Positions 43,918 to 54,976 of a stretch of 64,000 bases of DNA are shown here, in pieces. Position 1 is the stretch's first letter. The number at the start of each line of letters is the position of its first letter. Origin of the DNA: Blakeslea trispora (lineage: Eukaryota > Mucoromycota > Mucoromycetes > Mucorales > Choanephoraceae); NCBI GenBank assembly GCA_025331445.1, contig JAIWNE010000132.1, positions 1 through 64,000 on the forward strand. Direction: 5' to 3'. The notes below the pieces were generated by a model that did no database searches, was not told where the DNA came from, and saw only the letters and a list, made by a program, of their open reading frames with translations. The position numbers and the translations under genes were made by a program.

Positions 43918-46900
43918 ATGAATTTAAGTCCTTTATCCAGTCCATTCATTCCATCTACCCCTAATACTTCTCACTCATCTTCGCCCTCTTTTTCTCTCCA
44001 AATGGGAACGCTTAACTGTCGTAGCCTAGCTAAAACAGCTAACCCCCAAATCCGATCCTCGTCCATTCGCCATCTTCGCTCCCTTTCTTTTGACCTCTTA
44101 GCTCTCCAAGAGACGCATACAGGTGACCCTCATCTTCAAGACATTCTTCATACTCAATTTCAGGCATCGTCTAGCATTTGGTCATCTCATTGTGGCCTCG
44201 TCAGTACCTCATCTGATATTGAGCTATTGAAATCTTTCATCAGTCGCTGTGGTCGCTTGATAAACGCCACAGTTACTCACTGCAATCATTTATTTATTCC
44301 TTTCACCATCACTGTTGTCTACTTCCCTGCCACTAGATCGGACAGAGTTACCTTTCTAGAATCAGCCACCTCTCCTCCTTTCTTCCCCTCGAACCCGTCT
44401 CGACATGTTGTTCTAGGGGATTTTAATTACACCTATGCTTCGCATACCCAAAGCACTCCGCGACAAGCTCCAACGGAATGGCTTGGATACATCGATCGTT
44501 TCTTTGTAGACGCCATCAACCGTCCTGGTTTCCCCGTTTCTCCTACTTTCCAAAACCATGTTGGTACTTCCTGTATTGACTATTGTTTTATTACAAAAGA
44601 CATGTTTTTCACTGTTCAGATTGCAGAAGTTCCAGTCAGGTTTCTTCTCATCGAGTGGACTGATCATCGACTTTTGTCTATACCTCTTCGTCTACCACCC
44701 GCTTCTTCTAATACCTCTACTGCCACTGCTGTTGGTAAAGGCTATTGGAAAGCTCACCCACGGCTAGCAAGAGATCTGGAATTCAAGACTAAACTTCACT
44801 TGCGAGTGTCTCAAGCCGTTGAAGGATTCTCCTCTTCTCTCCCTGCTTGGCAAAAATGAGAACAACTGAAATCCGTAGCAGTCAAGACAGCGAGGGCACA
44901 CTCTCGTCGTCAGAAGTACTCCCTGGCTCGCGCAGAAACTTTGCTCCAACGCAAACGTGCGAAGCTTGAGTCTAAGGTGACGGTTAATCCCTCCCTTCTT
45001 CCAGAGGTTTCACCACAGTTAAAGGTCGTACAAGATCAGCTTACTGTGCTCCAAAGCTACCATGTCGAAACGCTTGCCTTGAAGGCCGGTATTCGCTGGC
45101 GAGAACAAGGTGAATTGTCCGCAGGTTATTTGAAGCGTACCGCCTCCATCCTAGCTGCTAAAGGTATCATTCCTCCTTTGCGCCACCCCTCTCTCAATCG
45201 CTTATGCGTTTCTAAAGAAGAAATGTTGGATGCTGCTTTTGTCTTCTATGACAAATTATATGCACCGGATCCTATCGATCTCGAGGCTGTGCAATCCTTG
45301 CTGGATTCCATTTCTCCGTCAGCTACCCTCTCTCCTTCTGACGCCTCGCTTTTAGTGGATCCTATCTCTTTTGATGAAATAGTCGAAGCTTTTGGCAGAT
45401 GTCCTAAGATTAGCAGCCCTGGCATGGACGGCCTACCGTATCCTATTGTCCAGCTTATCGTACTACATCCCGCTTGCCGAGAAATAGTGACACAAGTATA
45501 CAATGACGCTCTGCTTCAAGGCATCTTCCCTCCCTCGTGGTTAGCTACATCTGTTTGCTTGCTTCCAAAGACGGAAGATTTATAAGATTTACGCAACTGG
45601 CGCCCAATCTCCTTGATTAATGTGGATGCTAAGGTTTTCACTCGAATTCTTAATGCTCGTTTTTATCTGTCACTGACGATATGATCAACCCATACCAATC
45701 TGGCTTTGTTCGCGGCCGGTTCATCGCGGATAATGGCCTTCTTATGAAGCTATTGATGGAACACGCCAACCTAACTCAGTCGCCTGCGATTGCTCTTCTT
45801 CTAGACCAAGAGAAAGCGTATGATAAGGTTCATCCATTGTATCTTCGGCTTGTGCTAAAGCGCTTTGGCTTTCCCCCTACCATCATTTCTAGCATTACCT
45901 CTCTGTTCTTTTCCACGCAATTGTCTTTGAACATTAACGGATTCCATTCTGCGCCTGTATTGCAGCGTCGTGGCCTACGCCAAGGTGACCCTCTATCACC
46001 AGTGCTCTTCAACCTCGCCTTCGAGCCTCTTCTTCGCTCCATCCTGGCCAGTACTTCCATCCCTGGTTTCTCGCTACCTTCTCCTCTGACTCCTGCCCCC
46101 TCTTTAGAGTCTGGCCCCGTCAAGCTACTAGCCTATGCGGATGATATTGCATGCTTTCTCAATGCTCCTAACGAGCTGCAGAGTCTTCTTTCCCTTCTAT
46201 CCGTATATTTGAAAGCCTCCAACGCACTCGTTAATTATCATAAGACCCAAGCGGTGTCTCTATCCGGCCAGCGAAGCCTTTTTCTCTCGACTTGGTCTTC
46301 AGTCCTGGCTGACAGTCAAATATCCCAATGGCACGACGCCCGCTCTCCTACTCCCGTTAGATATTTGGGCTATCCTTTGTTCACCAGTCTACACCAAAGG
46401 AATTTCTTCCTTAGTGACCTGCTCGAAAAGATTCGCCAGGCCTGTAGCATACACAGTTGTCGAGGCCTTTCCATCCGTGGTCGAGTTACTATCCTCAACT
46501 CCCTGATCTTGTCCAAACTCTGGCATGTACTGCGAGTGATATCTACCCCTCTTTCGTTCTTCGACAAGATTGGATCCGTCATCTCTGCATTCGTTTCTTA
46601 TCGCATTTATCCTCGTCTGAGCTACTCCACCATGTGTCTGCCTCGGTCTAAAGGCGGTTTAGGCCTACTTCACCCACTAAGGCAGCAGGGCAGCTTACAG
46701 TTACGCTGGCTAGTTCCCCTAATGGGAGACTTTCGAGTTGAAATAGCCTCAGCTTCCTTCTCGATGGATTCCGACTCCTGCGCTACCTCCTCCATAGTCT
46801 TGCCCAGGCTGTTCAATTTTCTTTGTTCACACTGGTCCCACGATCCTGACTACCGGCTGCCCTTTTTGTTCCCTAGCCTGAGACCTCCAGCTCTCAACAG

Positions 46901-47936
46901 CTTGAACAGCAGCCTCTCTCTGTTCTTTCGTGCTCTGAGCCTACTACCTGACTCTTTGGACTCCGTTGTTGCATCGCCTGCTACTGGACTCCACCTACCG
47001 GTCTCATCAGTTGTTACTCTTGACACTTTACAACACGTGAACCGTTCTCTGCTGTCCCTCCCTATGTCCCATCTTTACGAGCATGATGACTCTTCTGGCT
47101 TTCGCCTCCGACCAATAACATCTCGCAGTCATCTGATTAGCTTTCCCAACCTCAGTCGTGAATTTCATCGTCACATCTCTCATGACATGGTGAAATTTCG
47201 ACTATTCTTCATCCGATTGTTTATTCCACCACAATATGCGGCTCAAGGTCCTCATGCCTTCCTTCCTGTGCCTAATTATCAGCGGTTTGATTTGCAACCT
47301 TTCCTTGTTCCCTGGCAACTCCATCTTCCGTCTCATCTTTCTTCTCTTTCCCGATCTCAGTATCGCAGGCTCTGTCTCCCTCCTAATGCCACTCCCTCTT
47401 CACCGCTTAAGGGCAGACAATGGGCTTCCTTTTGGAATTTTCCTCTGACCCATACAGGCCGCAATGTTTGGTTCCGTCTACTTCATGGAAAAATCCCTAC
47501 GAGGGCTGTTCTCCACTCTCAGATGCCTGAATCCTTCCCTTCCTCCGCTTGTCCTCTCTGCCATCTTTCTCTCGAAGATCTCGACCACTTTGCTTTCTCT
47601 TGTCCTGGTAAGCTTGTAGTATGGCAATCAGTATGGAACACCTTCTTCGAGGGTACTGTCGATTTGTCTCACAACACTCTTCCGGTGAAGCAGGCCATCT
47701 TCTCACTCGAATTCCCTTCTCTCAACTCTTCTACGCCTACAGAGCAAAGTTCTGTAATTATAGGCTCCACTATTCAATGCTTATGGCGTGCGTATTGGAG
47801 CTTCGTTTTCGATTCTCGACCTTTTTCTGAAGCCACGATTCTCAGTCAAACTCGCTTGCTCATTAATTCCTCTATCAAGGAGGACTTAGTTTTACGTGGC
47901 GTCCCTCATCGTCCACTTCCCTTTTTCTCTCTTTAG
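43918..47936 (+). pseudogene. LINE ORF2: endonuclease/reverse transcriptase, three breaks
   Basis: N-terminal APE-like endonuclease (MGTLNCRSL, LLALQETHTG, VVLGDFNYTY, EWTDHRLLSIPL; 43996-44690). A linker follows, then a reverse transcriptase (LRNWRPISLINVDAK, INPYQSGFVRGRF, LLLDQEKAYDKV, GLRQGDPLSPVLFNLAFEPL, LLAYADDIACFL; 45590-46160). A C-terminal Cys/His motif (CPLCHLSLEDLDHFAFSC, near 47560) is also present. Breaks: TGA 44857-44859, TAA 45583-45585 and a one-base frameshift near 45661-45668. Otherwise the three segments join without loss. The catalytic YADD and the endonuclease residues are kept, so the damage is recent. Confidence 0.9.
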
Positions 47937-48123
47937 CGACATCAACAGAGTTATTCTCTACTCTACTTCTACACTCAACTTTATGTATATAGCACCCAAA
48001 AAAAAGAAAACGCTCAAAAACATTTTAAAATTACAAAAACCAAAAACATAGTTGTGACTTGCTATGCAATCACTTAATAAACCAGAGCCTTAGTGCCCCT
48101 ATAAAAAAAAATAAAGATCATCT

Positions 48124-48227
48124 TTTCTCTCATTTTAAAATAATTGGGTATGAGTTCTTACTCATAACTGCTTCCTGCAAATTTAAGCGCTAGTACAACA
48201 AGCTTGTGAAATAGTTCAAACCCGACA
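48124..48227 (+). repeat. 5' LTR of the gypsy element, second part
   Basis: Matches 54178-54281 with three substitutions, ending CCCGACA. It lies directly after the LINE target duplication. Confidence 0.92.
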
Positions 48228-48228
48228 C

Positions 48229-48246
48229 TGGTAGCATCTCAGTACG
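48229..48246 (+). other. Primer-binding site of the gypsy element
   Basis: TGGTAGCATCTCAGTA begins one base after the 5' LTR. TGG is complementary to a tRNA CCA end, and TGGTAGC is the start of primer sites that use initiator-methionine tRNA in some fungal retrotransposons. The exact tRNA cannot be confirmed here. Confidence 0.55.
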
Positions 48247-48470
48247 AAAAGACACCTCAATCAAGATATATTAGGAAAGTTTTTTTTTCTCTTCCTCTAC
48301 TGTCAACTATTAAGTGTTATAGCAGCCGGTGATCATCAGTTGCCTATCGCATTCATCTTTTACTACTTTGACTTATTGATACTTTTCTGACACTTCAAGT
48401 GATCACCTTTAACATACTTCGTGTCACCAAACAAAAAAAAAGTTCTACAACACCTCCGTAACCTTAAGTA

Positions 48471-51400
48471 ATGAGTGACAACAATAGCAATCTCAACGAA
48501 CAAGCGCAGCAATTTTTGCAGCTTTGCGCAGCTATTCAATCACAATTTGGCAACATGCCCCAACAAAATCATAATCAACCTCATATACAGCTCCAAAAGC
48601 CTGATGTATTCACTGGCGAAACATGTACTCAAATAGTAGTGGATAGTTGGACCAGAAGCATCGAAAGGCATCAAGCTTTCTACCGATGGGACGATCATCA
48701 AACTCTGCTTTTCGCTATTTCGTTTCTCAAATCTCATGCTGATACGTGGTATCGTACTTTGGAGACAAGCAACAATCCGCCATCGACCTGGTCAGACTTT
48801 AAGTCTAAACTGTTAGCTGCATTTCGTCCAGGCAATGCATATGACATTGCCAGAGACCGTTTGGACCAATTGCGACAAACCACTACCATCCAGCACTATG
48901 TCAATGAGTTCCGTACAGTAAGCCTCCTCGTCCCAGATCTCAAGGACTTGGAAGCATATGATCGTTTTATGCGGGGCATAAAACTTGAAAACGATCAGCT
49001 GTTTGCTGAACTTCGGGCGGTACCAACAGAAGCACGCTCTTTGGAGTTAGCTTATCAAAAGGCATTAGCTTTTGAAGCTTCCCATGTGCGACGAACTGGC
49101 CACGGTCAAGTACTTCACCAGCCTACGTATATACCTCAACATTCTAGTCACGATAGCCATGATGATCCGATGGTCTTGGATGCTATCCAACAGCGTTCTT
49201 ACCCCAGTAGTCAAAATAATTCTCGCTTCAAAAACAATAATGGTGGCCAACGCAATCAACAACCTAACGGTAGCTATTCTAGTAACAGTATTAACAACAG
49301 TTATCAACGTTTGCATTGTGACTTCTGTGGTAAGCGTGGACATAACAAATTTAAGTGTTATCTTCGACGTGCAGCTATACAAGCAATGGACCGTGAGGCC
49401 CCTGGTATCCGATCCAATGGATCTAAAAATAACAGTCCAGCAAACTCTCGTTCTTCTTTGAACCATATGCGTACTCAAGATCAAGCTAATTATCAGAATG
49501 ATAATAAAGATAGTACTTCCACACAGTATTCATCTGAGGTCAATAACAATGAAAAAGCACATAATTCTGTGAACCATGATAAGTCCCGTTCTAATATATT
49601 GAAAGAACAACCTACTAAGAAAGACTCTATTGACAGTTTACCGATGGAATTGGTTCCAGTTATAAGTGATACGCCATCTGAGCTACACTACGTTGCTAAA
49701 CTTAACACTGTTTCAAGTGCTCTCCCTCTCTACGATGGTATTGCTGGTGAAAATAACATGGTGATCAGTGTTTTAATTGACAGTGGCGCTTCAGACAATT
49801 ACGTCTCTTCTACGCTTGTGAATAATATCGCAACCAATCTGACTGATACGGAAGCTCGTGAAGTAGAAACTGCTGATGGTGCACTAACAATTATCAACAA
49901 AAAGGCAACTGTAGATGTCAACTTGGGTGGATATCCTTGTACCGTCAAGGCATTTGTGTTCCCAAGCAAGTTTGATCTCATCTTGGGTAGAAGCTGGTTA
50001 AAAGAACACTGTCCATCACCAGATTGGTCGAACGATACCTGGTATCTTGGAGATGACTCAACAAAGGTCTGCTTAACTCCCTCTCGCCGTAGTCCTACTA
50101 TTCATGAAGATACCGAGTCAAATGGTGACGAACCTAAACTTCAACTTAACTATCTCATATCAAAGAAGCAGGTTGAAAGCTGCCTTCAGGATGGTGCTAC
50201 TGGCTGCATGCTGTACTTCAAAGAGAGCACATCCAAACCAACGGAGACTCAAGACGAATGGATTGATAGTCTATTAAAAGAATTTAGCTCAATTTTTTCT
50301 GACACACTGCCTGGTTTACCTCAAGATAGTGGTTTTCAACATGTGATTCAAACTGAGACAGATGCAAAGCCGGTGAACAGACAACCATTTAAACTGAGCC
50401 CAGCAGAGCTGAACGAGTTGCAAAAACAACTGAAACAGCTACTCTCCCTTGGCCTTATCAGACCTAGTTCGTCCAATTGGGGTGCGCCTGTTTTATTCGT
50501 ACGAAAGAAGGACGGTACACTACGTATGTGTATTGACTATCGAGCGCTGAACAAGCTAACAATTCGTAACTGCAATCCTTTGCCACGAATTGATGAATGC
50601 CTGGAACGTTTACATGGATCGTCGTGTTTTACTACATTAGACCTAAAATCAGGATACCACCAAATTCGTATCAATGAAGACGATGTTAGTAAAACGGCTT
50701 TCAATACCCGATATGAAAAATTTGAATGGCTAGTACTTCCTTTTGGACTATGCAACGCACCACCTAGCTTTCAGGCTAAAATGAATGAAATACTTTCCGA
50801 CTTCATAGACGATTTCGTTCTTGTATATTTGGATGATATATGCATATTCAGCAAATCAGCCGTGGAACACAGAGAACATGTCCGTCGTGTTTTGACTCGT
50901 TTACAAGAACATCACTTGGTTGTCAATCTGGATAAATGTTCGTTCGCCCAGAATGAATTGGTTTTTCTTGGATTCAAGATCACTGATAAAGGCATCCTCC
51001 CGGCACCTAACAAGGTCAAAGCAATTCAAGATTGGCCTCGACCAGTTATTGTTCAAGAGGTCAGACAGTTTATAGGACTTGCGCAACATTACCGCCGGTT
51101 TATCCCTTCTTTCGCTGGTATCGCTGCACCCCTTACCAATTTAACTAAAGGTACAGGCTCAAAAAGAAGACCAGTAACATGGTCTGCTGAATGCGAAGAA
51201 AGTTTCCAAAAAATCAAGACGTTGCTGACCTCTGCTCCCGTGTTATTGTTGCCGGATATGAACAAACCGTATCGTGTGGAAACAGACACCAGTGATTTCG
51301 CGTGTGGAGCAGTGCTGCTACAACCAGCTGACGGAGCTGATCCCTTCAAGGCATCCTCTTGGCATCCTATAGCTTACGAATCAAAGAAATTGTCTGCAGC

Positions 51401-54140
51401 TGAACGTAGTTATCCAGCACAGGAACGTGAACTTCTGGGGGTATTGAATGCTCTACGTGTAAGGGGCTGCTTTCTAGACGGTTGTACCGGTGGCTATACG
51501 ATTCATACTGATCACCATAGTTTGCAATACTTGCGTTCTCAATCAAAGCCTACTCCCCGACTGGTGCGCTGGCTCTCTGAATTGGAATTTTATTCACCGA
51601 CAATTGTATACAAGCGTGGATCTACCAATATCGTTCCTGATTTGTTGTCCCGCATCGGTGGACCTACCTGTGAACCTGCCACTGAGTCTATGGAGCCACA
51701 ATACTTGTATGCAAGCGATTCTGGCGGCCTTACTCCCGAACTAAAACAAGATTGGCCAATGTTGTACATCAATCAGTATGATAAGCAAGTCAAAAACACA
51801 AAGTTGCGATCTTTGCTGGAGAGGGAGAGGGCCCACTTTGTCGTAGAAGACAACCGTGTGCTGCGTAAGGTCAAGAACAAAGACGGCGAAGTCATGTTAG
51901 TACCTTTTGTGCCGTTCAATAAACGTGCTGATGTGGTATCTGATTACCATAATGGGTTTGGTCATGCAAGCTACAAGAACATGATGGCTATGATGATCTC
52001 ACGATTTTGGTGGCCTACAATGCGCAAGGACATTCAAGACTGGTTAAAATCATGCCCAAATTGCCAAGTAAATGTCAATGTATCGAAAAAGCACAACGAT
52101 GTCATGCATCCTATGCCCATTGTACAGGCTTTTGAACGTTGGCATCTCGACTTTATCGGTGAACTTCCGATCACAAATAAGGGAAACAGATGGATCGTTA
52201 CTGCTGTTGATTCGCTAACTAATTGGCCTATAGCCAGAGCAATGCCAGTTGCTTCGGCAGAAGCTGTAGCCGACTTTCTATACGAAGAAGTTGTGATGCG
52301 GTTTGGTTGTCCCAACGAAATATGCACAGACAGAGGGTCCAATTTCACTAGTAACCTGCTCAAAGCATATACTAGACGTATTGGCACAAACCATAAGCTT
52401 ACTTCCGCTTTCCATCCGAGAATCAACTCAAAGGTAGAACGCTTCAACGGTATTATTAAGCCAATTTTACGCAAATATGTAAATGGAGCTATCCACCGTT
52501 GGGATGACTTCTTAGATTCAGCTCTCTGGGCATGTAGAATACGTCAACATTCAACAACAGGCTATAGCCCATTTTTCCTGACTTATGGAAGAGAACCTGT
52601 GCTGCCCGGGGACACACTACGCCCTTATATTGGTGCGGAATCGGCTACTGACCCCAAAACGGTTGCTGATTTCACTTCTCGTGAGCTTGAAGCTCTTGGA
52701 CAAAGTAGAGCATCTGCTGAATACCGACTGAAAGCCATGGCCTCTAAGGATAAAGAAAAATGGGATGCTGTAGTACAACAGAAGGGCTTTGAGCCAGGCG
52801 ATATGGTGCTACTTACCAACGAAGGCCGTTATGGATTAGAGCCAACATACCAAGGGCCATACATGGTAGTCTCCTACTATCCAGACTTTGGCACATGCAA
52901 ACTAGAGACTCTACAAGGTGAGCCCTATGGATCTTTGGTACACTCAGATCGACTGAAGAAAGCACATGGGGTCAAACCTACAGACGTATGGTACCAACCA
53001 TCAAGTTCTCTTCGACGGCCCACTCCATCAACCGATAATATCAGTACCTCTAGCGCGCGACCAATGAATAGGCCTTTGATATCAGCATCAGATGAGATTG
53101 TACCAGTACAGCCGAATTTGATTGATTACACATGTCCAGTTAGTATATCATCACCTGTACCACCCATAGATATTATGGCATCGCCTACTACGAAAGAAGT
53201 CAAAACCAACAATACCCAAGCACAACAGCCATCTGTAGTTGACCTTTCATTGGACAATGACACTATCTCGGACGCAATGTCTACCAATGGTACCGAAGGT
53301 CAATCAATAAGAGATAAATTTTTTCAAGAAGAACATCAAGCTGAAACCATACAGGCATGCCCGGCTGAAAAGCCTACCGACATGGTTGGTGTTGAAGAAC
53401 AGTCAAATGTTTGTGACGCTCAACAGGTGATCGTAGATGATGATGGCCATCAATATCGTATCTTACCATCAGATGATATGTCCGTCGTTGATAATGGTGA
53501 TGCAAGCTTTCTCACAAGTGCTAGCACCCATCAAGTTGATGAGTTTGCCGATGCATACCCAGCACCTGACGCCACTCATCAACCAGAACAGCCATTGTCT
53601 GCAAGTGAAGCTCAGCAATTTTTTGATGCCGCTGAATACCCACCTGACGAAACCAATAATGAACATGACTATATAGATCAGCTATTTGAAGGCGGGCTCG
53701 TTGACTCCGTGGAAAAAGTGGATAATCAATCCAACACTGAACCATTATTGACTGAATTTGAGCCTTCCATCTCTTTGCCTCTCCGTTCATTTGGGTTTAG
53801 CTACTCTAAACCAGAACCAGTTGAACCACCAACTAATCAGTCTCCCGTTTCGCCTCAAACTGATAAATCTGCTGCCAACGTGCAATTTTCTTTTGGTGTT
53901 CCAGGTGTAACACATCTCTCAAGTGGGGGTGATGTCGGGTCTAATAGTAGCAATACGCATAGTGCGATTAACGAAGAAGTTCCCCAGTTCCTTAGAAACT
54001 GGAACAAAGCCAAAAAGAAGGTATTTAAGCCGAAGACAATCAAAAGAAGCATAAAAAAGAGAAAGACGAATTCAGGACCAGAATCCACAAAATCCAGCAG
54101 ATCAAATAAATATAGATCTGAGTCCGAAATTGATAAATAA
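48471..54140 (+). CDS. Ty3/gypsy Gag-Pol polyprotein, intact single ORF
   Basis: 1889 residues without a break. Gag-like region to ~280; zinc knuckle CDFCGKRGHNKFKC (~281-296); retroviral-type aspartic protease LIDSGASDNYV (~435); reverse transcriptase with LPFGLCNAPPSFQ and YLDDICIFS (~785); RNase H (VETDTSDFACGAVL ~936; IHTDHHSLQYL ~1010); integrase zinc motif (H-H-CPNC, ~1160-1195) and core WHLDFIGELP / TDRGSNFTS / HPRINSKVERFNG (~1225-1325); GPY/F-like YQGPYMVVSY (~1460). A ~385-residue tail follows, Pro/Ser/Asp-rich and ending in a Lys/Arg cluster (KKKVFKPKTIKRSIKKRK). This tail is unusual, since Ty3 Pol normally ends soon after GPY/F. The last ~69 codons lie in the 3' LTR. 48228-48470 is 5' UTR. 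Confidence 0.95.
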   Translation: MSDNNSNLNEQAQQFLQLCAAIQSQFGNMPQQNHNQPHIQLQKPDVFTGETCTQIVVDSWTRSIERHQAFYRWDDHQTLLFAISFLKSHADTWYRTLETSNNPPSTWSDFKSKLLAAFRPGNAYDIARDRLDQLRQTTTIQHYVNEFRTVSLLVPDLKDLEAYDRFMRGIKLENDQLFAELRAVPTEARSLELAYQKALAFEASHVRRTGHGQVLHQPTYIPQHSSHDSHDDPMVLDAIQQRSYPSSQNNSRFKNNNGGQRNQQPNGSYSSNSINNSYQRLHCDFCGKRGHNKFKCYLRRAAIQAMDREAPGIRSNGSKNNSPANSRSSLNHMRTQDQANYQNDNKDSTSTQYSSEVNNNEKAHNSVNHDKSRSNILKEQPTKKDSIDSLPMELVPVISDTPSELHYVAKLNTVSSALPLYDGIAGENNMVISVLIDSGASDNYVSSTLVNNIATNLTDTEAREVETADGALTIINKKATVDVNLGGYPCTVKAFVFPSKFDLILGRSWLKEHCPSPDWSNDTWYLGDDSTKVCLTPSRRSPTIHEDTESNGDEPKLQLNYLISKKQVESCLQDGATGCMLYFKESTSKPTETQDEWIDSLLKEFSSIFSDTLPGLPQDSGFQHVIQTETDAKPVNRQPFKLSPAELNELQKQLKQLLSLGLIRPSSSNWGAPVLFVRKKDGTLRMCIDYRALNKLTIRNCNPLPRIDECLERLHGSSCFTTLDLKSGYHQIRINEDDVSKTAFNTRYEKFEWLVLPFGLCNAPPSFQAKMNEILSDFIDDFVLVYLDDICIFSKSAVEHREHVRRVLTRLQEHHLVVNLDKCSFAQNELVFLGFKITDKGILPAPNKVKAIQDWPRPVIVQEVRQFIGLAQHYRRFIPSFAGIAAPLTNLTKGTGSKRRPVTWSAECEESFQKIKTLLTSAPVLLLPDMNKPYRVETDTSDFACGAVLLQPADGADPFKASSWHPIAYESKKLSAAERSYPAQERELLGVLNALRVRGCFLDGCTGGYTIHTDHHSLQYLRSQSKPTPRLVRWLSELEFYSPTIVYKRGSTNIVPDLLSRIGGPTCEPATESMEPQYLYASDSGGLTPELKQDWPMLYINQYDKQVKNTKLRSLLERERAHFVVEDNRVLRKVKNKDGEVMLVPFVPFNKRADVVSDYHNGFGHASYKNMMAMMISRFWWPTMRKDIQDWLKSCPNCQVNVNVSKKHNDVMHPMPIVQAFERWHLDFIGELPITNKGNRWIVTAVDSLTNWPIARAMPVASAEAVADFLYEEVVMRFGCPNEICTDRGSNFTSNLLKAYTRRIGTNHKLTSAFHPRINSKVERFNGIIKPILRKYVNGAIHRWDDFLDSALWACRIRQHSTTGYSPFFLTYGREPVLPGDTLRPYIGAESATDPKTVADFTSRELEALGQSRASAEYRLKAMASKDKEKWDAVVQQKGFEPGDMVLLTNEGRYGLEPTYQGPYMVVSYYPDFGTCKLETLQGEPYGSLVHSDRLKKAHGVKPTDVWYQPSSSLRRPTPSTDNISTSSARPMNRPLISASDEIVPVQPNLIDYTCPVSISSPVPPIDIMASPTTKEVKTNNTQAQQPSVVDLSLDNDTISDAMSTNGTEGQSIRDKFFQEEHQAETIQACPAEKPTDMVGVEEQSNVCDAQQVIVDDDGHQYRILPSDDMSVVDNGDASFLTSASTHQVDEFADAYPAPDATHQPEQPLSASEAQQFFDAAEYPPDETNNEHDYIDQLFEGGLVDSVEKVDNQSNTEPLLTEFEPSISLPLRSFGFSYSKPEPVEPPTNQSPVSPQTDKSAANVQFSFGVPGVTHLSSGGDVGSNSSNTHSAINEEVPQFLRNWNKAKKKVFKPKTIKRSIKKRKTNSGPESTKSSRSNKYRSESEIDK

Positions 54141-54281
54141 GAATTCATGTCAATGCTATTCCAAATAAAGATCATCTTTTCTCTCATTTTAAAATAATTG
54201 GGTATAAGTCCTTACTCATAACTGCTTCCTGCAAATTTAAGCGCTAGTACAACAAGCTTGTGAAATAGTTCAAGCCCGACA
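53933..54281 (+). repeat. 3' LTR of the gypsy element
   Basis: 349 bp, TGTCGGG...CCCGACA, preceded by the purine tract aagtgggggtga and followed by ggtc. It overlaps the last 208 bp of the Gag-Pol ORF. Confidence 0.93.
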
Positions 54282-54976
54282 GGTCTGAAAAGTCAATGGC
54301 AGGCTTTTGAGGGTTTTTATCGGTTTGATAAATATGGGCGGAATTGAGTATTAAAAGGATTTGACAAAAGCAAGTAACAAGGCCTATACACAGAGAAAAG
54401 AGAAGGACAATGTTAATGACCTCTGTCAAACCTTTCCTTCCTAGTAGAGTCATACCTTTTCTGGATTTCTAAACTTAAGGTTTCTTTTTCTGACACGAAA
54501 TAATTCTTCAATACTTCAATTCAACCAAACTTCAAGTTACACCCTGATTTTTCGAGTAGGAAAAAGCTCTCGTTTATTATTCAAATTATTGATGTTATTT
54601 ATACTAAAAGTTGTAAAGATAGAATTCCACTTTCAAATGAGATTTAATCAATGTGGATAAAAAAATGGTAAATAAAATAAAAATAAAGAAGAAGTAAATA
54701 AAATAAAAGGGATCAATTCTAAGTAAACAATTTTATGCAAAACATCTTGACTTAAGAAACGTGCATACGATGCGAGGAACAACGGAAAAGGGAAACGAGT
54801 CTAGAATCAACATGGAATGTATTCTGCATATAATAATGGATGGGCGGCTATAGAAAATGATAATCCAAAAACGAAAAAGAGGGTCTGTTCAGGAACAAAA
54901 GGGTTCCATTATCTAATAATTGTCTACGTCACTTGCAAATGCGGCTCGCAACCACACCGGAATTTTGCCGGACATT
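54282..54976. other. Unassigned AT-rich sequence between the gypsy element and D1
   Basis: The only coding hint is on the minus strand. An ATG at 54453-54451 opens a short frame with a hydrophobic segment (INIVLLFSLCIGLVTCFC). It runs toward a TTTTCAG acceptor-like site beside the gypsy target site, and sequence beyond the gypsy element (42171-42125, -) stays open for about 15 codons. This may be a remnant of an interrupted host gene, but the evidence is weak. Confidence 0.3.

Larger units (their letters stand above)
42421..48108 (+). mobile_element. LINE (APE-type non-LTR retrotransposon) inserted in the gypsy 5' LTR
   Basis: The 15-bp target duplication ending aagatcatct lies at 42406-42420 and 48109-48123, and the 3' end is a short A run. 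ORF1 starts one base after the junction, so the element is either 5'-truncated by little or has almost no 5' UTR. Two ORFs are present: ORF1 intact, ORF2 broken by two stops and one frameshift. 47937-48108 is 3' UTR with AATAAA at 48076. Confidence 0.93.
42176..54281 (+). mobile_element. Full-length Ty3/gypsy LTR retrotransposon, 5' LTR split by a LINE
   Basis: The LTRs start TGTCGGG and end CCCGACA. The 5' LTR is 42176-42420 plus 48124-48227; the 3' LTR is 53933-54281 (349 bp each). I count three substitutions between them. The 4-bp target duplication ggtc lies at 42172-42175 and 54282-54285. Without the LINE the element is ~6.4 kb. The primer-binding site follows the 5' LTR (48229) and a G-rich polypurine tract (aagtggggg) precedes the 3' LTR. 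It sits 47 bp to the right of the end of element C. Confidence 0.92.

Noticed and set aside
53030..54140. Envelope-like extension of the gypsy polyprotein
   Set aside because: No signal peptide, transmembrane segment or Cys pattern. It is disordered and ends in a basic cluster, so it is treated as a Pol tail.
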